Assembly (NCBI GenBank): GCA_041393015.1
Contig: JAWKKV010000002.1
Location: 186,001 to 250,000 of the forward strand
DNA from: JAGQYH01 sp041393015
GTDB lineage: Bacteria; Bacteroidota; Bacteroidia; Chitinophagales; JADIYW01
Length of the DNA: 64,000 bases
Reading direction: 5' to 3'
The translations under genes were made by a program, and so were the position numbers. Positions 17,677 to 26,301 of this stretch are shown one piece after another (position 1 is the stretch's first letter; each line of letters starts with the position of its first letter). The notes under the pieces are model-generated. The model was not told the origin of the DNA, ran no database searches, and worked only from the letters and a program-made list of their open reading frames with translations.

Positions 17677-17681
17677 TATTA

Positions 17682-19658
17682 ATGAAGTTGATTTCAACCA
17701 TAAGCCAACATATTGTAGCGATTGTTTTAGTTTTTCTTATAACAATTAACTGTAATCATACTGAGGCTCAGACGAAAGATAGTTTTGAGCTAATCGAGGT
17801 TGAAATCATAGAGTTTAAATCAACCGATTTGGCTGTTCCCAATCAAACTATTCCAATGAATTTGATTAACTCCATTTCGGATGTTGAAGATTACTTATCA
17901 CTTCACAGTTCCGCATTTATTAAAAGATATGGACAAGGTGGATTTGCTACTATTTCGTTAGATGGATTGCAACCAAGGCATACTCAAGTTTTTTGGAATG
18001 GAATTCCGGTGAACAGTTCCACCATTGGCATTACTGACATTTCTGCTTATCCGTTAAATACTAACCTCGCCATCAATATTTTAAAGTCTAATGATTCCTA
18101 CCGTTTTACCGGCAGTCAAATGGGCGGCGCGGTAATCATGGAAAACTATTATAGATCAACATCAGGAATTCAAGTGTCTATTAATAATGGAAGTTTTGGA
18201 CAATGGGGCGCCAGTTTTAATGGTGCGAAATCATTTTCAGAGGCTAAGTTCAAACTAAAATTGAGTGTAGGTTTTGATAAAGCCGATAACGATTTTAAAT
18301 ACAATGATTATAGTCTTAATCCATCAGAAGTAAAACGACAACAAAATGCCGGCTATGATAAATGGTATGTACAACCCGGTTTTGAATGGCGAATCAATGA
18401 TAAAAATATTTGGCAATTTAATGCACTGTATAACCAAACCAACAGAGCGCTTCCGGCTAGTATTCTAAGCCCTAATAATAAAGCCAATCAAGATGATAAT
18501 ACTTTTCGGCTAACGAATCATTGGAAATTAAAGGCCAATGGCTGGCAAAACAACCTCATCACTGGTTATGCTTTTGATCAGTTTCAATATGAAGAAAAAA
18601 GTGGGAGCAATCTAAACACATCATCAAATTACAATACGCACAAAATAGTGGTCAACGAAACATTACGTCGGAAAATAAATGATCATACAATCAAATTAGG
18701 AGGGAACCTCATTGGTGATTTTGCCAATGGAAGCGATATAGAAAATGTGCATTTATTACAAGGTGGAATTTTTGCTGTTTGGAAGTATAAATTCTGGCAA
18801 GAAAAATTTGAGTTATCATCAAGTATCAGAGGAGAATTTCATTCCAATGAAAAAGTTAATGCTTCCGGTAACATGAGTCTGACGAACCAACCGATTAAAA
18901 ATATTCCATTATATATAGCTGTTTCAGGGCATCGAAATGTGAGAAACCCAACAATTAATGATTTATACTTTAAACCTGCAGGAAATATAAATCTTAACCA
19001 AGAATCTGCTTGGCAATTTAATGGTGAAATTAGTTTTGATAAAACGCTTCATCAATCAAATGGTGTTCAATATAACTTCAATCCTAAATTAGAAGCGTAT
19101 TCCATTTGGCTAAAAGATATGATTATTTGGATCCCGACCAATAAAATCTATTGGCAACCGATTAATCTTACTTCCGTTTATTCTCGTGGAGTTAAAGCGA
19201 GCAACTCGTTCAATGTGATGAGTACATCCAAGGATTTCAGTGTCTATTTCAGCCAGTTTTACAACTATTCTATTTCTACTAATGAATCCAACTTAGCGGA
19301 CGAGGAAGTATTGTTTCCCAACGACTTGACCATCGGAAAGCAATTGCCTTATATTCCTGAACATCAATTTAAGCTAAATATTTATGGAGAATATAAAGGA
19401 GCTTTTTTAAGTTTCAGCACTCAATACACTTCTGAAAGGTATATTACAGGCAGCAATTCTTATTACCTTCAAAAATATTGGATAGCAGATATAGGAACGG
19501 GTTATCAATATCAAACGAATGATGATCAACATTCTTTAAGTATCTCATTGGCCATCAAAAATTTGTTGGGTAATGATTATTATCAAGAAATTGCACACAT
19601 TCCTATGCCAGGCAGATATTATCAAATTACTTTAATCTATGGATTTGAAAAGAAGTAA
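17682..19658 (+). CDS. btuB: BtuB-like TonB-dependent vitamin B12 receptor
   Basis: A 658-residue TonB-dependent receptor without the carboxypeptidase-like N-domain: signal peptide (ending HTEAQ), plug domain (RYGQGGFATISLDGLQPRHT; MGGAVIMENYY) and a beta-barrel ending in LIYGFEKK. Its size is close to E. coli BtuB. The assignment as a cobalamin transporter rests on the upstream B12 riboswitch and the downstream BtuG-like lipoprotein as much as on the sequence. It would import B12 into the periplasm using TonB energy; no btuCDF genes are in the window. Confidence 0.82.
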   Translation: MKLISTISQHIVAIVLVFLITINCNHTEAQTKDSFELIEVEIIEFKSTDLAVPNQTIPMNLINSISDVEDYLSLHSSAFIKRYGQGGFATISLDGLQPRHTQVFWNGIPVNSSTIGITDISAYPLNTNLAINILKSNDSYRFTGSQMGGAVIMENYYRSTSGIQVSINNGSFGQWGASFNGAKSFSEAKFKLKLSVGFDKADNDFKYNDYSLNPSEVKRQQNAGYDKWYVQPGFEWRINDKNIWQFNALYNQTNRALPASILSPNNKANQDDNTFRLTNHWKLKANGWQNNLITGYAFDQFQYEEKSGSNLNTSSNYNTHKIVVNETLRRKINDHTIKLGGNLIGDFANGSDIENVHLLQGGIFAVWKYKFWQEKFELSSSIRGEFHSNEKVNASGNMSLTNQPIKNIPLYIAVSGHRNVRNPTINDLYFKPAGNINLNQESAWQFNGEISFDKTLHQSNGVQYNFNPKLEAYSIWLKDMIIWIPTNKIYWQPINLTSVYSRGVKASNSFNVMSTSKDFSVYFSQFYNYSISTNESNLADEEVLFPNDLTIGKQLPYIPEHQFKLNIYGEYKGAFLSFSTQYTSERYITGSNSYYLQKYWIADIGTGYQYQTNDDQHSLSISLAIKNLLGNDYYQEIAHIPMPGRYYQITLIYGFEKK

Positions 19659-20772
19659 TAAGATAAAATATTTCGACCTTAAATGGTTTTACCTATTGTT
19701 GATTGGCATGGTTGGTTTGTCATCGTGTATCGACAACAAATCCGCCGGTCCAATTGGCATCAATCCAACTGTTCCTAATTTAACGCATCCCGGACTTTGG
19801 ATCGTCAATGAAGGTGGTTTTACATTCGGTCAAGCTTCTTTATCATTTTTAGATTTGGTAGAAGATTCCATGTATAATAAGGTTTTTGAAGGGATTAATG
19901 GTCGACTATTGGGAGATGTTTTTCAATCTATCAACTTCTATAAAGGCAAAGCATATTTAACGGTGAACAACTCTCAAAAAATTGAAGTAGTGGATAGTTT
20001 AACTTTTGAAAGTATTGCGACAATTACAGGTTTTAACTCACCACGTGAAATAGTAGGCTATCAAAATAAACTGTTCATTACAGATTTGTATTCTAATAAA
20101 ATGAAAGTCGTTGACGCCACAACTTATGCTGAAATGGCGGTTATTGAAACAAAAGGGTGGACCAATAAAATGCTGATTCACAACGATAAATTGTATGTCA
20201 CTGTTCAACAAATATTTGCCAATAACACGCCAACTTCAAGGAAAGGACTTTTAATAATTGATCCAATCACTTATGAAATAGATAAGTATCTCGCCTTAGC
20301 GCAAGGCGCTAATAGTTTAGTGTTAGATAAAAACAACAAGCTTTGGGTATTGTGTGATGGAGGATTGGAAGAGGAGATAGGCGGATTGTTTAAAATAGAT
20401 CCATTAGCCCATTCAATTGAAACGGCTATCTATTTTCCAAGCGAGGAATACAGTGCATCCTCATTACAAATGAATAAAGCCAAAGATCAATTGTATTTCA
20501 TTATCGCAGATCCGGGTGAAGGCATAGATGCCTTTGATATTATGAAAATGGATATTAATGTCACAGAACTACCCAATGAAACTTGGTTCGATGGTGAACA
20601 ATTATACATTTATGGTTTTATGTTAGATGAAGAACGTGATGAGTTTTATTTCAATAATGCGGTTGGATTGTTGCAAGAGGGTTTTTGTTATAAGTACAGA
20701 CTTTCAAATCAATCCTTTATTGAAAAATATCAAACAGGAATTTTTCCTTCTGAGCTCTATATAAGGAACTAG
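19639..20772 (+). CDS. btuG: BtuG-like beta-propeller surface lipoprotein (DUF5074/YncE type)
   Basis: A 377-residue lipoprotein (lipobox GLSSC, Cys about residue 31) made almost entirely of beta-propeller blades (LWIVNEGGFTFGQASLSFLD, AYLTVNNSQKIEVVD, LFITDLYSNKMKVVD, LWVLCDGGLEEEIGGLFKID). This is the pattern of BtuG, the very-high-affinity surface B12-binding lipoprotein that caps BtuB in Bacteroides. It overlaps the receptor gene by 20 bases and is the last gene of the riboswitch-controlled operon. The family and context agree; B12 binding itself is inferred. Confidence 0.8.
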   Translation: MDLKRSNKIKYFDLKWFYLLLIGMVGLSSCIDNKSAGPIGINPTVPNLTHPGLWIVNEGGFTFGQASLSFLDLVEDSMYNKVFEGINGRLLGDVFQSINFYKGKAYLTVNNSQKIEVVDSLTFESIATITGFNSPREIVGYQNKLFITDLYSNKMKVVDATTYAEMAVIETKGWTNKMLIHNDKLYVTVQQIFANNTPTSRKGLLIIDPITYEIDKYLALAQGANSLVLDKNNKLWVLCDGGLEEEIGGLFKIDPLAHSIETAIYFPSEEYSASSLQMNKAKDQLYFIIADPGEGIDAFDIMKMDINVTELPNETWFDGEQLYIYGFMLDEERDEFYFNNAVGLLQEGFCYKYRLSNQSFIEKYQTGIFPSELYIRN

Positions 20773-20906
20773 ATTGGTCTTTTTTGACACAAATTTCACA
20801 AATCTATAAGTTTGTTTAAGTTTAATTTAGTTCAAATTGGAAAAAGAAGAATAGAATAATCATAGAATTTGTTGTTTATTGAGTTAGGGCAATAATTTCA
20901 TTGATT

Positions 20907-20924
20907 TTGCCGCTTAAGCGGCAA
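20907..20924. repeat. Perfect 18-base palindrome downstream of the B12 operon
   Basis: TTGCCGCTTAAGCGGCAA reads the same on both strands. It lies in a 269-base gap with no gene between the B12 operon and the Nudix gene. It lacks a T run, so it is not a classical terminator; a protein-binding site or a processed mRNA 3' hairpin is possible. Confidence 0.6.
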
Positions 20925-21056
20925 TTAAATCTGCGTAATTTCAAAAGCATTGAAATTTAGAAGTTTCAATCAAAATTGATATTTATAAAAATTTGAGAAA
21001 TTAGTGTCAGATATTTTTTAGAACATTTAGTTTAAATTGATATGTATCAAAAAACA

Positions 21057-21590
21057 ATGAAGTATTGCAGTAACTGCGGAGAGAAAGTAAGTCTTAAAGC
21101 GATTGAAAATGATCCCATTGAACGATATTATTGCAATAGGTGTGACACTATTCACTATACAAATCCAACCATTGTGGTAGGTGTTTTACCTTATTTTGAA
21201 GATAAAGTATTGCTTTGTAAACGAGCCATTGAACCAAGAAGTGGATTTTGGAATATTCCTGCAGGTTATTTAGAGAATAATGAATTAGCCGAAGAAGGCG
21301 CTCAAAGAGAATGTTGGGAAGAAGCAGAAGCTAGTGTTGATATGGAAGGTGTTTTGGCGGTCTATAGTTTACCTCACGCCAATCAAGTGTATGTTCATTT
21401 TTATGGTAAGTTACACGATGGGAAATTTGGTTGTGGCTTTGAAAGTACAGAATGTCAATTGTTTGCAGAAGATGAAATACCATGGAAAGATATGGCTTTT
21501 ACATCATCCACTTTTGCCTTACAAAAGTTTTTTGAAGATCGTAAGAATGGGAAGGTCAATGCGCATATTGGAGCGTATAGGGTGAAGTAA
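21057..21590 (+). CDS. Nudix hydrolase with N-terminal zinc ribbon
   Basis: A 177-residue protein with a rubredoxin-like zinc ribbon (CSNCG...CNRC) followed by a Nudix domain. The Nudix box GYLENNELAEEGAQRECWEE (about residues 69-88) matches GX5EX7REUXEE, the Mg2+-binding catalytic element that cleaves nucleoside diphosphate-linked substrates. The combination resembles NudC-type or ADP-ribose pyrophosphatase-like enzymes; the substrate is not determinable. I chose the ATG at 21057 (MKYCSNCG) because the ribbon starts there; an in-frame ATG at 21042 would add five residues. A bidirectional terminator follows directly. Confidence 0.88.
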   Translation: MKYCSNCGEKVSLKAIENDPIERYYCNRCDTIHYTNPTIVVGVLPYFEDKVLLCKRAIEPRSGFWNIPAGYLENNELAEEGAQRECWEEAEASVDMEGVLAVYSLPHANQVYVHFYGKLHDGKFGCGFESTECQLFAEDEIPWKDMAFTSSTFALQKFFEDRKNGKVNAHIGAYRVK

Positions 21591-21591
21591 A

Positions 21592-21624
21592 AAAGCCCAC
21601 TTGAACTAGGTCATAGTGGGCTTT
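21592..21624. terminator. Bidirectional terminator between Nudix and metalloprotease genes
   Basis: AAAGCCCAC (21592-21600) pairs with GTGGGCTTT (21616-21624), with TGA/TCA extending the inner stem. It sits between two convergent genes, with A-rich and T-rich flanks on both sides. Confidence 0.85.
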
Positions 21625-21645
21625 AGTTCTTTTAAAATATACCAT

Positions 21646-24600
21646 CTACTGCTTCTGCACTTTTCTATAAGTTATCGAATCATTCAACTTAATTTCTAAA
21701 AGGTATAATCCTTTCGGTAACTGATTTAATTGAAGTGTTTCTATAAATTCATATCCAGATTTTTCAAAACTCTTTTGCATAATTTGTTTTCCTGTCGGAT
21801 CAATTAATGATAGTCTTACTAACCCATTCAAGTTTTGAGCTATAGAAACGATCAAAATATCTTTGGTTGGATTTGGATAGACTGTTGTTCCTTTATCTAA
21901 GACAATATCAATAATAGCCGTTTCCAATTGCGTTAAAGCAGAATCTTCATTGGAATAAACACTATTACCAACTGCATTGTAAGCCGCTACTTTATAATAG
22001 TATATTGTTCCGCTGGCCAAGTTCATATCGGTATACGTATCAACATTTACACCTACTGTATCCAATGTAAAATAGTTGCTATTGTTGTTGTTTGATCGAT
22101 CAATAATAAAACCTAATTCATTATTAGAATTATCTGCCCAATCTACTTTAACTGTTGAGTTAGAAGTGGCTGTAGCTATTAAATCACTGGCAATAGTTGG
22201 AATAAGATCGAAAGTAGTTGCGGAAGCAACATTTGAATATTCTGATGAAGTAGCATCGTTAGTAGCTTTTATTCTATAAAAATATGTCGTGTTAGGAGAA
22301 AGTCCCATGTCTTGATAACTGGTAATGTTAGCCGATAGATTGGCTATTTCAGCAAATCCTGTATTGCTGAACAGCGATCGTTCAAGTATGTAGTTGTCTT
22401 CATTGTCTGCATTATCCGACCAATCTAAATTGATTTGAGAAAAAGATACTGCGGTTACATTAAGATCACTTGGCGTATTTACTATTGGTGTTGCTCCATT
22501 GGCTAACTGGCATACTTCTAAAGACCATGAAGAAAACTCTCCACCGTCTTGGTTAAAATTATCTCTTATGGTTAATACCCAATTTCCTTGTGAACTTTTC
22601 CCATAAAAACCGCTTAGGCTTTCTAATGGTTTATAGGTGTTGCCGTCGGTTAAAGGACAAGGTAAAACTCCGCTTGCTGCAGCATCATCAAAATTAATAT
22701 CCCAATTGTCTTCATCGTCACATGGGCTGCTCCATAATTTTACAATGGTACCATCCGGACCTCTTAAACTGGCATCTAAATCTGCTATCCACGTATGCTG
22801 ACCGGTTAAGTTTAAAACGTTAACATCAGCTATGGTAAAGTTAGCCCCAACATTTATAAATGAGTTTACCGTTTGTGGAACTTGTCCAATACTTTTTGGA
22901 AGATCTGTAGCACTAAATGTAGTACAACTTAATGCATCAGTTGTAAAAGTGAAAGTAGGAGAGTACGCTCCGGCACCACAAGTATTGTTTCCTTTTACTC
23001 TCCAAAAATAATTGGTATTTGGAGTCAATAAAAAAGGTAAAGTGTAGCTATTATTGTTTCCACTGTATGTCGCAACGATATTGGTAAAAGCAGCATCGTT
23101 GGCTAATTCAAAATCATAGCTCACAGTAGTTGCCTCTGCTTGCCAAGCAAAGGATTGTTCTAAAGCTAGCGCTGTAGCAGCATCAGATGGTGTAGATAAT
23201 GAAATACTATTAGGAACACCATTAAATACTTGTAAGGTCAAAGTGCTATTTCTAGTGATGCCTCCGCCTGTAATAACAAGATCAAAGCTATAGGTACCAT
23301 TTGTAATAGAACCTGTATTACCAATGATTAATGTACTGCTTTCAGTCGGAGTAATTGGGTTGGTGCTAAAACTTACGGTCGATTCAGCAGGTTCATTAGT
23401 TACACTTAACGTTACAGGATTAGAAAATCCACCTAATTGTTCAACGGTAAACTCATACTCAGCCTCATCTGGCGCGCAAACCGAAAGATTTTTATTCGGA
23501 ATATTCACAAAGAAATCTGGCGTAGATGGTTCTACTATGGTGAAATTAGCATTGGAGATATCAAAAAATATGTTGTCTTCCGCTTTCACTTTTATTCTTG
23601 CGGTTGTAGTAATTTGGTTGGGAATAATCACTTCTGCACTTCCATCATTTGGCGTCGATGCAATCAATGTAATAGGATAAGTAAAGCCACCATCCGTAGA
23701 TAAATAAATTCCTACATTTTGACAGTTTACCGGTGCCACATTTGTGTTGGCAACATCCCAAGTAACTTCCAATGTGCTGTTCACTTCATAAGTAGCAGCC
23801 GTATTCGGAACGGTAACTAAAAATGGTCCGGCAGTACCTTCAACAGCTATGTCAATAAAATCATGATCCACACCACCACCGGCAGGTCTATTGTCTCTGG
23901 CATTAAATCTAAACTTTAAATTTCTAGCGTAACTCGGTAAAATTTCTCCAATAGTAGAAGTATTGTTAACGATATCGCTAATTCTAGGAAAAATACGAGT
24001 TGGAGAAGAAGTGGGTAAAAAACTTCTAAAAATAGGAGCGTTACCAACCGGGTTGTTTGGATTGCCTTGCGGTCCTAAATCAAATTGTTCCCATTGGAAA
24101 GTCATATCATCACCGTTGGGATCAATAGCATTTCCTGTTAACTCAAACGGTGTATTGATTGGAATGGTAAAGTTACCTTCTAAAACACCAACTTCTGGCG
24201 CATCATTTCCTGTATTAGTAATAACAGCACAACTATTACCATTAGATAAAATGGTATAAGCAATAATCTGATCGTAACTGGCTCCATGAAAATAATCATC
24301 ACTATTGTTTTGAATGTTTTGTGGGGAACAAATTCCAGCATAAGCCATAATGGTGCTGCCACTGCCAGGCTCATAAGCCTTGCCGCCAATATTGCCACTG
24401 CAAGACCCGGAAGAACCATTAAAAGTGTGGTCGCCTCCAAATTGATGTCCAAGTTCATGTGCCACATAATCCACATCAAAAGGATCACCAACAGGTGAAC
24501 TTATGCCTGTTACACCTCTTGCTTTATTGCTATTATTACAGGGTACGCCCAACTGTGCTAATCCTCCGGCGCCAGTGCTAAAAGTATGTCCAACATCGTA

Positions 24601-25509
24601 ATTAGCATTGCCAATTAAATTATCTAAAACGGTTTGACTTTGATTGATTAAGGTATTGGTATTATTATTCGTAAATGGATCAGTAGCAGCATTGGTAAAG
24701 ATCACAAGGTCATTATTGGCGACTAATATCATTCTTACCGCAACTTCTCTTTCATAAATACCAACTACGCGGTTAATAGACGTAACGATAGCAGCTAATC
24801 CAAGTGGGACTGTTCCACCATGAAAAGCAGTATATTCTCCTGTCGCGCCAACTGCTAATCTATAAGTTCGTAATTCATCACCGGAAGGTCTACTAACACC
24901 TTTTTTAACTAAGCTGTTTATTCTCTTTTGGATCTCGCTACCTTCTCCTAAAATTTGGCAACTGCTTTCTGTAGCTTTCTCACCAGCTATAAAATTTTGT
25001 TTGTAATAACTCTTAATAATATTTGGCTCACTGTCATTTAATGGATCAATATAAACACTTCCATTTTTAGTAAATATCATTCCATGAAAGCCTTTTGGGC
25101 CTAAATCCAACCTTCCTGAAACGGAAGCATCATTAGTACTTTGTGCCACATAAGTTTTAATCATTGGAAATTTACGTGCTAAAGCATCTTCCATTATAGG
25201 TGACTCATATACTTTGAAATTTTCAAACGTTCCATTCGGCATAGGAAGCGATAAGATGATAGTGGATTCACCTGAAAATTCTTTTGCAGCATTTGACAGT
25301 ACTGATTTTAGTTCGTTTATATCTAACGACAGTAACTTGTGATCCATAGTTTGAATGGAAGCTCTATGGTTAATACTTTCTGAGTTATTTAATGGCGTCC
25401 AGATTTCATTGGCTTGTAGTGAAAAAACACTAAAAATGAAGATTGAAATGCTTAACATTTTTGCATTCAAAAGTCTTTGTACAATGGAAATAAGTGTTTC
25501 GTTTTTCAT
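21646..25509 (-). CDS. Large secreted metzincin (reprolysin-type) protease with P-domain, FN3 and T9SS domains
   Basis: A 1287-residue extracellular zinc protease. Order: signal peptide (ending SLQAN), propeptide (about 35-175), catalytic domain with HELGHQFGGDH (351-361, the HExxHxxGxxH zinc motif) and the downstream Met-turn STIMAYAG, then Ig/CARDB-like beta domains, a proprotein-convertase P-domain (about 935-1065; TWIADLDASLRGPDGT, GNWVLTIRDN), two fibronectin type III repeats and a type A T9SS domain (TVYPNPTKDILIV). It should degrade extracellular proteins. A lipoprotein gene 95 bases upstream encodes a free-standing version of the propeptide. Confidence 0.93.
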   Translation of the reverse strand: MKNETLISIVQRLLNAKMLSISIFIFSVFSLQANEIWTPLNNSESINHRASIQTMDHKLLSLDINELKSVLSNAAKEFSGESTIILSLPMPNGTFENFKVYESPIMEDALARKFPMIKTYVAQSTNDASVSGRLDLGPKGFHGMIFTKNGSVYIDPLNDSEPNIIKSYYKQNFIAGEKATESSCQILGEGSEIQKRINSLVKKGVSRPSGDELRTYRLAVGATGEYTAFHGGTVPLGLAAIVTSINRVVGIYEREVAVRMILVANNDLVIFTNAATDPFTNNNTNTLINQSQTVLDNLIGNANYDVGHTFSTGAGGLAQLGVPCNNSNKARGVTGISSPVGDPFDVDYVAHELGHQFGGDHTFNGSSGSCSGNIGGKAYEPGSGSTIMAYAGICSPQNIQNNSDDYFHGASYDQIIAYTILSNGNSCAVITNTGNDAPEVGVLEGNFTIPINTPFELTGNAIDPNGDDMTFQWEQFDLGPQGNPNNPVGNAPIFRSFLPTSSPTRIFPRISDIVNNTSTIGEILPSYARNLKFRFNARDNRPAGGGVDHDFIDIAVEGTAGPFLVTVPNTAATYEVNSTLEVTWDVANTNVAPVNCQNVGIYLSTDGGFTYPITLIASTPNDGSAEVIIPNQITTTARIKVKAEDNIFFDISNANFTIVEPSTPDFFVNIPNKNLSVCAPDEAEYEFTVEQLGGFSNPVTLSVTNEPAESTVSFSTNPITPTESSTLIIGNTGSITNGTYSFDLVITGGGITRNSTLTLQVFNGVPNSISLSTPSDAATALALEQSFAWQAEATTVSYDFELANDAAFTNIVATYSGNNNSYTLPFLLTPNTNYFWRVKGNNTCGAGAYSPTFTFTTDALSCTTFSATDLPKSIGQVPQTVNSFINVGANFTIADVNVLNLTGQHTWIADLDASLRGPDGTIVKLWSSPCDDEDNWDINFDDAAASGVLPCPLTDGNTYKPLESLSGFYGKSSQGNWVLTIRDNFNQDGGEFSSWSLEVCQLANGATPIVNTPSDLNVTAVSFSQINLDWSDNADNEDNYILERSLFSNTGFAEIANLSANITSYQDMGLSPNTTYFYRIKATNDATSSEYSNVASATTFDLIPTIASDLIATATSNSTVKVDWADNSNNELGFIIDRSNNNNSNYFTLDTVGVNVDTYTDMNLASGTIYYYKVAAYNAVGNSVYSNEDSALTQLETAIIDIVLDKGTTVYPNPTKDILIVSIAQNLNGLVRLSLIDPTGKQIMQKSFEKSGYEFIETLQLNQLPKGLYLLEIKLNDSITYRKVQKQ

Positions 25510-25604
25510 TTGATTAAACTAGTTGGTAAAATAAGATAATGTGATGCTATCAATTTTGTTCAGTCGCTAAGATATATGCTTTTAAGAAAAGCTTTTAGGA
25601 TCAG

Positions 25605-26201
25605 CTACTTTTCAAAAGTTTCGAAGAATTCATTGGCTTTGTTATAGATAAAATCTTTCTTAAAGTAAACTAGATACATCGGTATACTCTTAAATTCAAT
25701 AGCTTGGATATAATAGGTTCCTTCTTCAGATAATATCATCGCGTCAACGCCCACTTCATTGCCAGTAATTCTGATTAATGTATTTGATGATTCAGAAGAA
25801 ATGCCTTCATAGGTTTTTAACTCAGGGAATTTATCCGCTAACGCTTTCTCCATTAAGGTAGTAGACACAATTTTAAATGGAATGAGTGTGCCATTGGGAT
25901 GGGGAAAGTCAATAATGGCTTTGCTATCCATAGCATTTGTCTTTTTGCCGTCAGGCACTTGACTTAGAAGGTTATTCAGAGCAGTTTCATCTACGGAGTA
26001 CAAACTATAAGCAATGTTTTTTTGCTGTTCTAGAGGAATGTCTTCAAAAAATGAATCTGGAAGGGTTAAATCATTATGTTGTTTCCAAGTGATAGTAGAT
26101 TCCTTTTGTACCATTACTTGTTGTGTTCGATTACAAGCTAACTGCATACTAAGCAGGCAGGTTATCAATATAATTTTCGAAAATTTATAGGCGCTTTTCA
26201 T
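25605..26201 (-). CDS. Lipoprotein resembling the free-standing propeptide of the adjacent metalloprotease
   Basis: A 198-residue lipoprotein (lipobox MQLAC, Cys23). Its residues about 65-185 align by eye with the propeptide of the protease encoded 95 bases downstream: FPHPNGTLIPFKIV versus LPMPNGTFENFKVY, then LMEKALADKFPELKTY versus IMEDALARKFPMIKTY, then DAMILSEEGTYYI versus HGMIFTKNGSVYI. Propeptides of such proteases often act as intramolecular chaperones and inhibitors. A membrane-tethered copy in the same operon could be an inhibitor or folding helper acting in trans. The similarity is seen directly; the function is inferred. Nothing of a catalytic domain is present. Confidence 0.85.
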   Translation of the reverse strand: MKSAYKFSKIILITCLLSMQLACNRTQQVMVQKESTITWKQHNDLTLPDSFFEDIPLEQQKNIAYSLYSVDETALNNLLSQVPDGKKTNAMDSKAIIDFPHPNGTLIPFKIVSTTLMEKALADKFPELKTYEGISSESSNTLIRITGNEVGVDAMILSEEGTYYIQAIEFKSIPMYLVYFKKDFIYNKANEFFETFEK

Positions 26202-26249
26202 TGAAACACTAAATTATACAATTTTTAGTTCGAAATAGCCTAAATAAAA

Positions 26250-26277
26250 AAAGGAAGTTACCGAGATAACTTCCTTT
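26250..26277 (-). terminator. Terminator of the LEA-like gene
   Basis: AAAGGAAGTTA (26250-26260) pairs perfectly with TAACTTCCTTT (26267-26277) around a CCGAGA loop. The adjacent A run at 26243-26250 is a T run on the minus strand, so it ends the LEA-like gene; it may also work in the other direction. Confidence 0.85.
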
Positions 26278-26301
26278 CTTTAATTTGAAATAGCAAAGAT
26301 T

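Noticed and set aside
17682..20772. SusC/SusD polysaccharide-utilisation reading of the receptor and lipoprotein
   Set aside because: The receptor lacks the SusC N-domain, the lipoprotein is a beta-propeller rather than helical SusD, and the operon is under a cobalamin riboswitch.
23324..24498. Several ORFs of 70-118 codons antisense or out of frame in the metalloprotease gene
   Set aside because: The metalloprotease frame is continuous with clear domains; these are shadows.
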